A stretch of DNA of 64,000 nt from Rhodobacteraceae bacterium LMO-JJ12 (GTDB lineage Bacteria; Pseudomonadota; Alphaproteobacteria; Rhodobacterales; Rhodobacteraceae): the NCBI GenBank assembly GCA_021555075.1, contig JAKGBX010000001.1:372001-436000 (forward strand), in the 5' to 3' direction. Positions 55,581 to 64,000 of this stretch are shown piece after piece; position 1 is the stretch's first letter; each line of letters opens with the position of its first letter. The translations under genes were made by a program, and so were the position numbers. The notes beneath the pieces are model-generated. The model made no database searches. It worked only from the letters and a program-made list of their open reading frames with translations, and was not told the origin of the DNA.

Positions 55581-56344
55581 GCGAAGTGCTTGGCATAACC
55601 CTGGCGCTTGACGGTGCTTTGCTGCGGCTTCGGTTGAACCGGCCCAAGGCGAACATCGTCGACGCCGAGATGATTGCAGCACTGCAAGACGCTTTTGCTG
55701 CGCATCTCGACAACCGCGATCTCAAGGCGGTTCTGGTCGAAGCAGAAGGCAAACATTTCAGCTTTGGTGCTTCGGTCGAGGAGCATTTGCCCAACAGCTG
55801 TGCCGAGATGCTGAAATCTCTGCACGCTCTGGTCAAGCAGATGCTGGAGTTTCCTGTTCCGGTACTGGTCGCGGTGCGCGGTCAGTGCCTCGGGGGCGGG
55901 CTTGAAGTGGCTATGGCGGGGCATACGATTTTTGCCGCGCCGGATGCCAATCTTGGCCAACCCGAAATGATGCTGGGCGTGTTCGCGCCAGCGGCATCCT
56001 GTCTGTTGCCGGGCCGCGTCGGCCAGGCCCAGGCCGAAGACCTGCTTTATTCGGGCCGCTCGATCAGCGGTGAAGCGGCACATCAGATCGGACTGGTCGA
56101 TGTGCTCAGCGATGATCCCGAAGCTGCAGCGATCACCTATGTCGAAACCCATCTGAAAGCCAAAAGCGCGAGTTCCTTGCGTATGGCGGTTCGGGCTGCG
56201 CGGGCGGGCTATTGCCGCGATGTGTCGGCTCGGCTCGATGAGGTTGAGGCACTCTATTTGAACGACCTTATGTCAACCCGTGACGCGGTGGAGGGGCTTG
56301 AGGCCTTTCTTGCGAAACGTCCAGCAAAGTGGGAAAACAGATGA
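55577..56344 (+). CDS. dch: Cyclohexa-1,5-diene-1-carbonyl-CoA hydratase
   Basis: 255-residue crotonase-family hydratase adding water to the dienoyl-CoA made by benzoyl-CoA reductase. It has the oxyanion motif GQCLGGGLEVAMAGH and the FSFGASVEEHLP stretch. It overlaps oah and bcrC by 4 bp each. Confidence 0.87.
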   Translation: MSEVLGITLALDGALLRLRLNRPKANIVDAEMIAALQDAFAAHLDNRDLKAVLVEAEGKHFSFGASVEEHLPNSCAEMLKSLHALVKQMLEFPVPVLVAVRGQCLGGGLEVAMAGHTIFAAPDANLGQPEMMLGVFAPAASCLLPGRVGQAQAEDLLYSGRSISGEAAHQIGLVDVLSDDPEAAAITYVETHLKAKSASSLRMAVRAARAGYCRDVSARLDEVEALYLNDLMSTRDAVEGLEAFLAKRPAKWENR

Positions 56345-57519
56345 CGGAAAAGACCGTATCCGAAATCGTCGAGCGCTGTCAGGCGCTGTATGACGACCTC
56401 AATTTTACCTCCGCTCGTGAGTGGAAAGCAGCCGTGCCGGGCCGCAAGGTCATCAGTTATATGCCGGTCTATGTGCCGCGCGAGCTGATCCATGCCGCAG
56501 GTATGCTGCCGCTGGGCATCATGGGTGGTGGCGACAACCTCGAAGTCATCCACGGGGACGCTTACTATCAAAGTTATATCTGCCGCATCCCAAGGTCGAC
56601 CATCGAACTTGGCGTGTCAGGCCGCGTCGACTTTGTCGATGGTATGTTGTTCCCGTCGATCTGCGACGTGATCCGCAATCTTTCCGGCATGTGGAAGATG
56701 CTCTTCCCGGATGTCTATTCGAAGTATTTCGATGTGCCGCAGACCTACAAAGACGAAGTCGGTGGCGTGTTCTACACCGGTGAGATGCGCGAGTTCCTCG
56801 AAGATCTCGAACGCATCGGCGGGCGCAAGATCACTGACGATGACATCAACGCGTCGATCGCGGTCTATAACGAAAACCGCAAGGTGATGAACGAGCTTTA
56901 TGCCCTGCGCGCTGCAGAGCCTTGGAAAGCTCCGGCATCAGAGGCCTATCTGGTTATGCGTGCCGGACTTGTGCTGCCGGTCGAAGAGCACACCCAGCTT
57001 GTGCGCGACTATATCGCCGCAGCCTCCGCTGCAACGGATCGTCCGATGAAAGACAACAGCCGCGTTGTTCTGACTGGCATGTTCTGCGAGCAACCGCCGC
57101 TGAACCTGATCAAGTCGCTGGAACTCTCGGGTTGCTACATCGTCGAGGATGACTTTGTCTTGGTCAGCCGTTGGTTGATTGGCGACGTGCCGACAACGGG
57201 CGACCCGGTGCATAACCTGAGCCAGGCATTCCTGCACAGCTCAATGTCGACTGCGGCCAAATATGAGCCCAATCAAGAAGAAAAAGGTCAGTTCCTGGTG
57301 CGCGCGGTGCGTGACACAGGGGCCGAGGGCGTCATCTTTGCCTCGACCAGTTTCTGCGACCCTGCGCTGCTTGACCGGCCCATTCTGCAGAACGTGCTGA
57401 AACGCGCAGACATTCCCTTCATCGCGTTCAAATACGCCGAGAACTCCGGCCAGATGCAGCCCATCCGCGAACAGGCCGGAACGTTCGTTGATTCAATCAA
57501 ACTGTGGAGTGCAGCATGA
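56341..57519 (+). CDS. bcrC: Benzoyl-CoA reductase subunit C
   Basis: 392 residues of the hydroxyacyl-CoA dehydratase D/BcrBC family, expected to be about 386-392 in class I enzymes. Cluster-type cysteines are in MLFPSICDVIRN, GMFCEQPPLN and TSFCDPALLD. With BcrB it forms the substrate-binding, ring-reducing half. ATG 56341 overlaps dch; the gene end overlaps bcrB (ATGA). Confidence 0.92.
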   Translation: MTEKTVSEIVERCQALYDDLNFTSAREWKAAVPGRKVISYMPVYVPRELIHAAGMLPLGIMGGGDNLEVIHGDAYYQSYICRIPRSTIELGVSGRVDFVDGMLFPSICDVIRNLSGMWKMLFPDVYSKYFDVPQTYKDEVGGVFYTGEMREFLEDLERIGGRKITDDDINASIAVYNENRKVMNELYALRAAEPWKAPASEAYLVMRAGLVLPVEEHTQLVRDYIAAASAATDRPMKDNSRVVLTGMFCEQPPLNLIKSLELSGCYIVEDDFVLVSRWLIGDVPTTGDPVHNLSQAFLHSSMSTAAKYEPNQEEKGQFLVRAVRDTGAEGVIFASTSFCDPALLDRPILQNVLKRADIPFIAFKYAENSGQMQPIREQAGTFVDSIKLWSAA

Positions 57520-58823
57520 GACCTTCAGTTGTAACCGCCAAAGCCGAGGATGTTCTCAAGGACGCCTCGATGATCAAGCAAAAAGAGATGATGGCCAAGC
57601 ACTATGAGCGGCTGTCCAGCGCACCAGAGACCGGTGCCAAGGTGGCATCGACCTTTGTGCCCGGAAATCTCAACGAACTGATCATGTGTTTCGATCTCGT
57701 CAACAACCTGCCCGAGGTCAACGCGATCCAGTCAGGCCTGCGCAAGCAATCGGGCTCCTATATCATGGAAGCCGAACGTGCCGGGCATTCCGAAGACGTG
57801 TGCACCTATGTGAAGTCCGACATCGGAATGATGATGAAGGGCAATATCGGGCCCAACGGCAAGAAGCTGCCTGACCCTGATGTGCTGCTCTTGTCCTACA
57901 CCGGCTGTTTCACCTTCCTCAAATGGTTCGAGCTGCTGCGCGAGCAGTATAAATGCCCGACCATCTTCCTCCAGACGCCTTACATGGCCGACGGCAAGGT
58001 CACGCCGAACATGGTCCAATACATGGTCAAACAGTTCAAAGAGACCGTGATTCCGACGCTTGAAGAAGTCTCCGGGGTCAAGTTCGACATCGACCGGCTG
58101 CGGGAATATCTCAAGAAATCGGCTCAGGCCGAGGACGATTTGGTCTACATCCTGGAAACCGGCAAGAACAAACCGTCGCCGATTGATGCCTATTTCGGCG
58201 GTATCTACTACATCGGCCCGATCTTCGGCGCCTTCCGGGGCACCGATGACGCGATCGACTATTACAAGTTCCTGCGCGAAGAGGTCGACCAGCGCCTGCT
58301 CAAGGGTCTTGGTCCGGTAACACCCGATGGCCCGATGGCCGAGGAAAAATACCGCCTCGTGGTCGAAGGTCCGCCAAACTACACCTCGTTCCGCCAATTC
58401 TGGAAAATGTTCTACGAAGAAGGCGCAACCGTGGTGGCCTCGTCCTACACCAAGGTGGGTGGCACCTATGATTATGGCTTCCGCCATGATCCTGACCGCC
58501 CGCTCGAGTCGCTGGCTGAGTATTGCCTTGGTGTCTACACCAACCGCAGCCTGCCGATGCGCATCGACATGCTTAGCGATTACATCAACGAATACGAAGC
58601 CGACGGTCTGCTGATCAACTCGATCAAGAGCTGCAACAGCTTCTCTGCTGGCCAGCTTCTGATCATGCGCGAAGTCGAAAAACGCACCGGCAAACCGGCG
58701 GCGTTCATCGAAACCGATCTGGTCGATCCGCGCTACTTCTCGGCGGCCAACGTCAAGAACCGCCTGGAGAGCTATTTCCAGATGGTCGAGCAGAAACGCA
58801 GCGGGAAAGGAGCGGCAGCATGA
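57516..58823 (+). CDS. bcrB: Benzoyl-CoA reductase subunit B
   Basis: 435 residues, same family as BcrC and the catalytic subunit binding benzoyl-CoA. Conserved cysteines are in [13 protein letters not shown] and [15 protein letters not shown] 57516 (MRPSVVTAK) was chosen over the out-of-context GTG at 57504. It overlaps bcrA by 4 bp. Confidence 0.93.
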   Translation: MRPSVVTAKAEDVLKDASMIKQKEMMAKHYERLSSAPETGAKVASTFVPGNLNELIMCFDLVNNLPEVNAIQSGLRKQSGSYIMEAERAGHSEDVCTYVKSDIGMMMKGNIGPNGKKLPDPDVLLLSYTGCFTFLKWFELLREQYKCPTIFLQTPYMADGKVTPNMVQYMVKQFKETVIPTLEEVSGVKFDIDRLREYLKKSAQAEDDLVYILETGKNKPSPIDAYFGGIYYIGPIFGAFRGTDDAIDYYKFLREEVDQRLLKGLGPVTPDGPMAEEKYRLVVEGPPNYTSFRQFWKMFYEEGATVVASSYTKVGGTYDYGFRHDPDRPLESLAEYCLGVYTNRSLPMRIDMLSDYINEYEADGLLINSIKSCNSFSAGQLLIMREVEKRTGKPAAFIETDLVDPRYFSAANVKNRLESYFQMVEQKRSGKGAAA

Positions 58824-60145
58824 AAACCTTCGTAGGAATCGATCTCGGCTCCACCACCACCAAGGCGGTGATGATGGACGAGGACGAGCGTATCCTGGGA
58901 CGTGGTATCACGAACTCGCGCTCGAATTATGAAACCGCCTGTTCGGTTGCCACCGAAGAGGCCAAGATCGACGCACGGTTTACACTGTTTCGTCGCGAAT
59001 TCGGCGCAGCCGGAGCCCTTGACGATCAGGTCGAGGAGTTTCTGGGCGCGCTTGAGCGCTCCTTCCGGCTTGAGCAGTTCCTTGAGCAGTTGGGCGATCT
59101 GGAAGAAACCTGCGTCAAACTGGTGCGCGGCGAGCGGTTCGAAAAGATCGGTGATGGCGTCAAGGCGGCGCTGGCCGAAGTGTTCAGCCGCTTGCGCAGC
59201 GAAGCACCCGCGATGTATGCGCCTGACGCTGATCGCAAATCTGACTTCTTCCGCGATATCGCCGGTTCGCGTTATCTGGCCGTGGCCGAAGAGGTTGGCC
59301 GGGAAGCCGGGGTTTCATACGATGTTCTGCTGAACGTCTATGACAAGTCGATCATCGCGGTCGAAAACCGCCCCCCCTCGGGCAAGCTGAACGAGAAGTT
59401 CAAGGCCGCGATGCAACGGGTCTCGCAAGAGAACACCGGCGCCGCAACCATTCTGGGCGAGAAAGCCGAGCATGCTCTGGGGATCGAACTGGAAGAGACC
59501 TATCTGGTCGGGACCGGTTATGGCCGCGTGACGCTGCCGTTTTCCAAAGAGCACATCCGTTCGGAAATCCTGTGCCACGGGTTGGGGGCGCATATGATGT
59601 ATCCCAAGACCCGCACCGTGCTGGACATCGGCGGACAAGATACCAAGGGTATTCAGGTCAATCCCGATGGCATCGTCGAAAACTTCCAGATGAACGACCG
59701 CTGTGCCGCCGGCACGGGCCGCTATCTGGGCTATATCGCCGATGAGATGAACATGGGTCTGCACGAACTCGGACCGATGGCGCTCAAATCGAAAAAGCCG
59801 GCGCGCATCAACTCGACTTGCACTGTGTTCGCGGGTGCTGAGTTGCGCGACCGTCTGGCTCTGGGCGAAGCACGCGAGGATATCCTGGCCGGTTTGCACC
59901 GGGCGATCATCCTGCGCTCGATGTCGATCCTGTCGCGTTCGGGCGGGGTGGCAGATGAGTTCACCTTTACCGGCGGCGTTGCCAAGAACGAGGCGGCGGT
60001 GCGCGAGCTGAAGAAGCTGGTGTTCGAAAACTACGGCGAAGTGAAAATCAACATTGGTGCGGAATCGATCTACACCGGCGCATTGGGTGCCTCCGAGTTT
60101 GCCCGTCGCGCCGCTCATGGACGCATTGAAGGAGTGGAAGCATGA
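58820..60145 (+). CDS. bcrA: Benzoyl-CoA reductase subunit A (ATPase)
   Basis: 441 residues of the ASKHA-fold BadF/BcrA family. Phosphate-1 motif [15 protein letters not shown], phosphate-2-like [11 protein letters not shown], and the cluster motif [14 protein letters not shown] are present. With BcrD it couples ATP hydrolysis to the low-potential electron. Overlaps bcrD by 4 bp. Confidence 0.95.
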   Translation: MKTFVGIDLGSTTTKAVMMDEDERILGRGITNSRSNYETACSVATEEAKIDARFTLFRREFGAAGALDDQVEEFLGALERSFRLEQFLEQLGDLEETCVKLVRGERFEKIGDGVKAALAEVFSRLRSEAPAMYAPDADRKSDFFRDIAGSRYLAVAEEVGREAGVSYDVLLNVYDKSIIAVENRPPSGKLNEKFKAAMQRVSQENTGAATILGEKAEHALGIELEETYLVGTGYGRVTLPFSKEHIRSEILCHGLGAHMMYPKTRTVLDIGGQDTKGIQVNPDGIVENFQMNDRCAAGTGRYLGYIADEMNMGLHELGPMALKSKKPARINSTCTVFAGAELRDRLALGEAREDILAGLHRAIILRSMSILSRSGGVADEFTFTGGVAKNEAAVRELKKLVFENYGEVKINIGAESIYTGALGASEFARRAAHGRIEGVEA

Positions 60146-60990
60146 CACTGACAGCAGGAATTGATGTCGGCACGGGGGTCGTCAAGGCGGTGATCTTCCG
60201 GGTCGAGGGCGACAAAGAGGAATGGTTGTCAAAATGCAGCCTCCGCATCCGTTCGCGTGACCCGATGCAGCTCGCTCGCGAGGCGTTCGATCAGGCGTTG
60301 GAAGATGCCGGGATCAAGGAAGAGGATCTCGATTATGTCGCCACAACCGGCGAAGGTGAATCGATCCCGTTCCACACCGGTCACTTCTATTCGATGACCA
60401 GCCACGCGCGCGGCGCGCGGTTCCTCAACCCCGCCACCGGCGCGATCCTCGACAGTGGTGCGCTGCACGGCCGGGCCATGATCACCGACGACAAGGGCAA
60501 GGTCACCAACTACAAAATGACCAGCCAATGCGCCTCGGGTTCGGGCCAGTTTCTTGAAAACATCGCCCGCTATCTTGGCATTGCCCAAGACGAGATCGGC
60601 GGTTTGTCGATCAAGGGTGACGACCCGGAAGAAGTTTCGTCGATCTGTGCCGTTCTGGCCGAGACCGATGTGATCAACATGGTGTCGCGCGGAATCTCCG
60701 CGCCCAACATCCTCAAGGGTATTCACCTGTCGATGGCCAGCCGTCTGGCACGTCTGCTGAAATCAATCGGCGTCAAGGACGACGTGATCATGATGACGGG
60801 TGGCATGGGGCTTGATGAAGGTCTCTGCGAGGCGCTGCGTGAAAGCCTGGCCAAGATGAAGGGCATGGATGGCGCCACAGTCGTCAACCACCCCGACTCG
60901 ATCTTTGCCGGGGCGATCGGTGCCGCACTTTGGGGCTCGTTCCGTTTCGACAAGCTCGCAACCAGCGGGCAAATGCTCAAAGCATCGTAA
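60142..60990 (+). CDS. bcrD: Benzoyl-CoA reductase subunit D (ATPase)
   Basis: 282 residues, the size expected for class I BcrD. ATPase motif [14 protein letters not shown] and cluster motif [14 protein letters not shown] are clear. It pairs with BcrA to bridge the activator [4Fe-4S]. The ferredoxin gene follows after 22 bp. Confidence 0.95.
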   Translation: MTLTAGIDVGTGVVKAVIFRVEGDKEEWLSKCSLRIRSRDPMQLAREAFDQALEDAGIKEEDLDYVATTGEGESIPFHTGHFYSMTSHARGARFLNPATGAILDSGALHGRAMITDDKGKVTNYKMTSQCASGSGQFLENIARYLGIAQDEIGGLSIKGDDPEEVSSICAVLAETDVINMVSRGISAPNILKGIHLSMASRLARLLKSIGVKDDVIMMTGGMGLDEGLCEALRESLAKMKGMDGATVVNHPDSIFAGAIGAALWGSFRFDKLATSGQMLKAS

Positions 60991-61012
60991 CTTTCTATTA
61001 GGAGGACTGAAA

Positions 61013-61255
61013 ATGGCATTGATGATTGTTGACCCCTGCACCGCATGCGACGCTTGCGAGCCGGTCTGTCCAAATGAGGCGATATCGGTGGGCGATCCGC
61101 ATTACACGATCGACCCGATGAAATGCACCGAATGCGTTGGGGAAGAAGACGAACCCCAATGCAAGCTGGTCTGCCCGGAAGCTTGCATCATCCCGAATCC
61201 TGATTGGGAAGAATCCGAAGAAGAGTTGCAGGCGAAATACGAAGCGTTGCAATAA
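61013..61255 (+). CDS. 2[4Fe-4S] ferredoxin for benzoyl-CoA reductase
   Basis: 80 residues after an AGGAGG site. Cluster motifs are CTACDACEPVCP and a second with an 8-residue insertion, CTECVGEEDEPQCKLVCP, the layout of the Thauera/Chromatium-type ferredoxins that reduce BCR. It ends the had-to-fdx operon and is the expected electron carrier from KorAB. Confidence 0.9.
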   Translation: MALMIVDPCTACDACEPVCPNEAISVGDPHYTIDPMKCTECVGEEDEPQCKLVCPEACIIPNPDWEESEEELQAKYEALQ

Positions 61256-61298
61256 GCGGTTCAATCTCCCCGCCGCCTGGCCGCAACGCCAGACTGGG

Positions 61299-61333
61299 CC
61301 GGAACTCGTGATCGGGTTCCGGTCTTTTCTTTT
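61299..61333 (+). terminator. Terminator of the bcr operon
   Basis: CCGGAAC (61299-61305) / GTTCCGG (61316-61322) stem with a 10-base loop, then TCTTTTCTTTT. Confidence 0.85.
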
Positions 61334-61660
61334 GCTCGACCGGGATGTTTCGCACGAGGTAAGACACGCGCGTCTGCCGGGCATGCGCCAAGTTGGTCGA
61401 CGATGCAAAGGCACACTACCGACGCTTCCTAGGCGCGCGTGGTTCAGGCTCCGAGTGGCTGCGTGATCGCGTTTCTGGAAGACGTGAAGCGCGGCTAGCA
61501 GCTGCGTCCATCGGGCGGTGCGTTAAGCTTTGGCGTTAATGATTTGGAAAGTTTTGCCCGGCAGCCATAGGGCAGCCGGGCAGCAGACGGGAGTCACCCC
61601 CCTTATTTGGCAGCGTGCGGTGGCGTTAACCAAACCTGCCCGCTGGTTGATCCCGAGGGA
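61334..61660. other. Non-coding stretch after the bcr operon
   Basis: No gene, repeat or clear promoter seen. Short reading frames here have no ribosome site and no recognisable product. Confidence 0.5.
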
Positions 61661-62647
61661 TCAGATAGGTTTTGTCAGCGTGATCCGCTGCGCGGGTTTA
61701 AAGCCGACGGCGCTGAAATAGTCGATCAGCGCGGTATCGTCCCAGTCAACTTCGGTGCGCACGGTTTCGGTCTGAAGAACGTTGAGATTGACCATGAGCT
61801 TGGCCATCAAGGCATGACCAATGCCTTGTTTTTGAAAGCCAGGATCGACACCAATGGTATCCATGACCGCCTCCGAACTGGCACGGCCGAACTCGCCGAA
61901 ATCGACGCGGGCCATGATGAAACCCACCGGGAAACCGTCTTGTTCGGCGACCAGAGAAACCCGGACACCGCTCTGGTGAAGGTTTTCGTCCTGCATGCGG
62001 GTGAAATACCCGGTGCGGTCGGATCCTGAATTGTCCGCGTCGATCGAGATGATCTTGGCCAAATCCCCTTCTTTCATTGACCTGACCGGCACCCGATCAT
62101 GAGACAACGCGTTCCCTGCATCACCATCGGGCGAGCTGTAATCGATCTCAGGGTTGCTATCGGCCGGATCGTCTTCAAGCTCATGGGGCATGACGCTGGT
62201 CGGGCGCGTCAGAACAATGCTCGGAGCCATTTCGAATCCGGAATGAGCAAGAAAGCTCAGTATTGGCCATTGATCCCAATTGATCTGACTGGTCAGAGTG
62301 GTCACGCCCTTGTGGCGCAGCACGTTTTCGATCTCACCGAGCAATTTCTGCCCGAGCCCTTTAAGCCCGCGGCTTGGGTCTACCCCAAGCGCGTCGAGCG
62401 AGGCGCTGGCCCCGGACTTGCCGAATGCGCCTTTGACCAGCTTGGCAAATGCAAAGCCCACAAGGACCTCTTTGTCAAACACACCCACAAAAACATAGTC
62501 GCGCGGGTTTTCAGTGGCCGCAGTCAGCCGTTTTTCAAAATAGCCCCGCCGAGATGATCCGGATGCGGCTTCGTCAATCGCGATGACGGCATCAAGATCT
62601 GCGGAAGAGAGAGGTTTTACTGTTGTTTCCATCAATGTATCGGACAT
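61661..62647 (-). CDS. Tandem GNAT-family acetyltransferase
   Basis: 328 residues with two GNAT folds. The first has DPSRGLKGLGQKLLGEI (acetyl-CoA loop) and the second VDPGFQKQGIGHALMAKL, separated by an acidic linker near residues 150-180. The substrate is unknown. It is 17 bp after the hemerythrin gene on the same strand. Some GNATs silence CoA ligases by lysine acetylation in aromatic degraders; such a role here is only a guess from context. Confidence 0.8.
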   Translation of the reverse strand: MSDTLMETTVKPLSSADLDAVIAIDEAASGSSRRGYFEKRLTAATENPRDYVFVGVFDKEVLVGFAFAKLVKGAFGKSGASASLDALGVDPSRGLKGLGQKLLGEIENVLRHKGVTTLTSQINWDQWPILSFLAHSGFEMAPSIVLTRPTSVMPHELEDDPADSNPEIDYSSPDGDAGNALSHDRVPVRSMKEGDLAKIISIDADNSGSDRTGYFTRMQDENLHQSGVRVSLVAEQDGFPVGFIMARVDFGEFGRASSEAVMDTIGVDPGFQKQGIGHALMAKLMVNLNVLQTETVRTEVDWDDTALIDYFSAVGFKPAQRITLTKPI

Positions 62648-62664
62648 TTTGAGCCTCGTTTTCG

Positions 62665-63165
62665 TCAGTGGTTTTCGGCATAGGCAGTCGAGAGTTCCAT
62701 ATCTGTTTCCGCATCAAGCAGATCGTCCAACGTCGGCAAAAGCGCCATCTCTTCCTTCTGAATATGAGCGAACATCCGTTCGATCAGTTCGGCCGCGACG
62801 GTGCGAAACTTTGTCCAGGTCTCGTCGGTGAAGCCGTTTTCCAATGCCGCGCGGGCCATTTCGGCAACCGACTTGCCCAAGGGCAGCAGAGCGCGGTGTT
62901 CTTCGCGCAGGTGAACGCCGATCGCCACATCACCCATCTCCTCCAGGCGTGGGAACAGCTCGTTTTCTTCAAACGCAAAGTGTACGCTGACCTCTTCCTC
63001 GATGGCGCTACCGGCGGCTTGCAGGGTTTTCAATACGCTCGGATCGCTGGTGTCAGGAACCTTCTTGCGGGCTTTTGCAAGCAGCTGGTCAAGCGATTCG
63101 ATGACGACGACAGTCGCTTGATGATCTTCATGTAAAAGCTGGGCGGTACGGCGGCTGAAGCTCAT
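62665..63165 (-). CDS. Hemerythrin HHE-domain protein
   Basis: 166 residues, a four-helix bundle. Candidate iron ligands are LLHEDH, HFAFEENELFP, LREEHRALLP and FAHIQKEEMALLP. Family proteins bind O2 or NO or repair NO-damaged FeS clusters (RIC-like). The motif before it matches the had/kor operator. It precedes the GNAT gene by 17 bp. Confidence 0.85.
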   Translation of the reverse strand: MSFSRRTAQLLHEDHQATVVVIESLDQLLAKARKKVPDTSDPSVLKTLQAAGSAIEEEVSVHFAFEENELFPRLEEMGDVAIGVHLREEHRALLPLGKSVAEMARAALENGFTDETWTKFRTVAAELIERMFAHIQKEEMALLPTLDDLLDAETDMELSTAYAENH

Positions 63166-63208
63166 TTCGGTCCATTCCTTTCACTGGCGAGGTATAATTA
63201 TCTATTTA

Positions 63209-63222
63209 AGTACTACAATACT
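63209..63222. promoter_or_regulatory. RGTA-N6-TACY palindrome before the hemerythrin gene
   Basis: AGTA-CTACAA-TACT. Read in the gene direction it sits in CCTTAAATAAGTATT, which matches the had/kor site (CCTTAAATAGGTATT) at 14 of 15 positions. It is 44-57 bases before the start codon. Confidence 0.6.
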
Positions 63223-63287
63223 TATTTAAGGCTGGCAAGTGCCTTCCTTGGGCCACATGTCCCGCTTTAGAGCCATCTCTGCAAAGG

Positions 63288-64000
63288 TCAGGCGGTCTTG
63301 TCCGTTCGCTTGAGTTTACGTGTAACCATTGCCGCAAAGACGAGAAAGGCCGTTGCCCCGACCAAACCCAGCGCCGCCCCCCCCTGGATCAAGAGCGTTT
63401 CATCCCAGACAATTCCGGCACCGCAAACTGCGATTGCGGAAAAATGACATACCGCGTGGACCTTTAGCGGGCCCTCGGGCGTCAGATCTGACAAGAGCGG
63501 TGGCAAGCCGGATTTGCCAGCGGCATGCATTGAGGCAAGGAAGGGCATGATCCGTTGCAGGATGCCGAACAGAAACGTGAGCAGCCAGCCGAAAAGAAGG
63601 ATAAACCCGGTCAAAGCCGGTGTGTTCGGGATGCCTGCATCAGCGATCCAGGCAGCGCCGAGCGCCAGAGTGAGGATCAGAAACGCCCAGGACGTGCGGA
63701 CCAGAACGAACGAAAGCCCCAGCCGTTTGCGCATCCGCGATTCGAGGGCCGTGCGCATCAACCACAGATAACACCCCGCGGCGCTGAGCCCAGCCACCAG
63801 TGAACACCAGAGCAAGATTACGTTGTCATACAAGAGTGCACCGGCAACTTCCGCAAGCGCCAACGTGGTCAAGCCTGCTTGTACCCATCCCAAGGGCTGA
63901 GGTAGGCTGCGAGACAAAGCAAACATCGGGATCAGCACCAAACTTAGGCCGAGAACCAGTAACCCCATGAATCCGAAGCTCCCAAGGAGCATGTGAATCA
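63288..64000 (-). CDS. Multi-pass membrane protein, N-terminus cut by window edge
   Basis: About 237 residues visible; the frame stays open to the window end, so the true start is probably outside. Seven hydrophobic segments alternate with short basic loops; the later HAVCHFSAIAVCGAG stretch has paired His. The neighbouring nitric-oxide-linked gene suggests a NnrS-like or heme-copper-like membrane protein, but no diagnostic motif confirms this. Confidence 0.55.
   Translation of the reverse strand, partial: IHMLLGSFGFMGLLVLGLSLVLIPMFALSRSLPQPLGWVQAGLTTLALAEVAGALLYDNVILLWCSLVAGLSAAGCYLWLMRTALESRMRKRLGLSFVLVRTSWAFLILTLALGAAWIADAGIPNTPALTGFILLFGWLLTFLFGILQRIMPFLASMHAAGKSGLPPLLSDLTPEGPLKVHAVCHFSAIAVCGAGIVWDETLLIQGGAALGLVGATAFLVFAAMVTRKLKRTDKTA

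Overview
The window looks like chromosomal DNA of an alphaproteobacterium of the Rhodobacteraceae (roseobacter type). Supporting signs are GC-rich coding style, the serC-serA / serB arrangement, an alphaproteobacterial SerC, large secreted RTX proteins with choice-of-anchor L and metallopeptidase domains, and IalB- and DUF1045-type accessory genes. No rRNA, tRNA or CRISPR array was recognised.

Region 1 (1-2135, and again from 16813): serine biosynthesis. serA (truncated by the window edge) and serC are on the minus strand and serB is on the plus strand. Between serC and serB sits a mobilizable island of about 14.7 kb (2110-16838). It is bounded by a perfect 26-bp direct repeat that lies inside the structured leader of serC. 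Island contents are a HTH protein, a ColE1-like mobilization module (mobC, relaxase, and two genes nested in another frame of the relaxase gene), a toxin-antitoxin pair, a MerR-controlled cation efflux module, a MarR-controlled membrane/methyltransferase module, a mercury resistance operon (merR / merT-merP-small Cys-Cys protein-merF-merA), and an integration module (XRE regulator, two small HTH proteins, tyrosine recombinase).

Region 2 (16.9-31.5 kb): mostly housekeeping. It holds serB, a BKACE-type enzyme, rlmN, a secreted-protein/cupredoxin/ECF sigma operon, an IalB-like protein, L-asparaginase II, a LOG protein, a threonine-dehydratase-like PLP enzyme, a 2H phosphoesterase, dapD, a frameshifted ionotropic glutamate receptor-like gene, and a type I glyceraldehyde-3-phosphate dehydrogenase. 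Two copies of a short hairpin-plus-tail intergenic repeat occur here.

Region 3 (31.5-40.8 kb): an exoprotein cluster. Three large RTX (calcium-binding nonapeptide repeat) proteins share a nearly common C-terminal module. Two of them carry HExxHxxGxxH zinc-peptidase motifs. Two small lipoproteins are interspersed, and the cluster ends in a strong terminator.

Region 4 (41.2-61.3 kb): anaerobic aromatic metabolism. A hotdog thioesterase, a molybdopterin oxidoreductase, a fused FeS/membrane-anchor subunit and a phenylacetate-CoA ligase form a probable phenylacetyl-CoA alpha-oxidation (Pad) operon. A second operon, had-oah-dch-bcrCBAD-fdx, encodes the ATP-dependent class I benzoyl-CoA reductase route to 3-hydroxypimelyl-CoA. 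A divergent korAB pair would supply low-potential ferredoxin. A cd1 nitrite reductase gene (nirS) and purU lie between the two. Together these suggest phenylacetate/benzoate oxidation coupled to denitrification. Phenylglyoxylate oxidoreductase and benzoate-CoA ligase are not in the window.

Region 5 (61.6-64 kb): a tandem GNAT protein, a hemerythrin-domain protein and a truncated multi-pass membrane protein. A shared palindromic motif (RGTA-N6-TACY) lies upstream of the pad operon, the had/kor divergent promoter and the hemerythrin gene, and suggests one common regulator.
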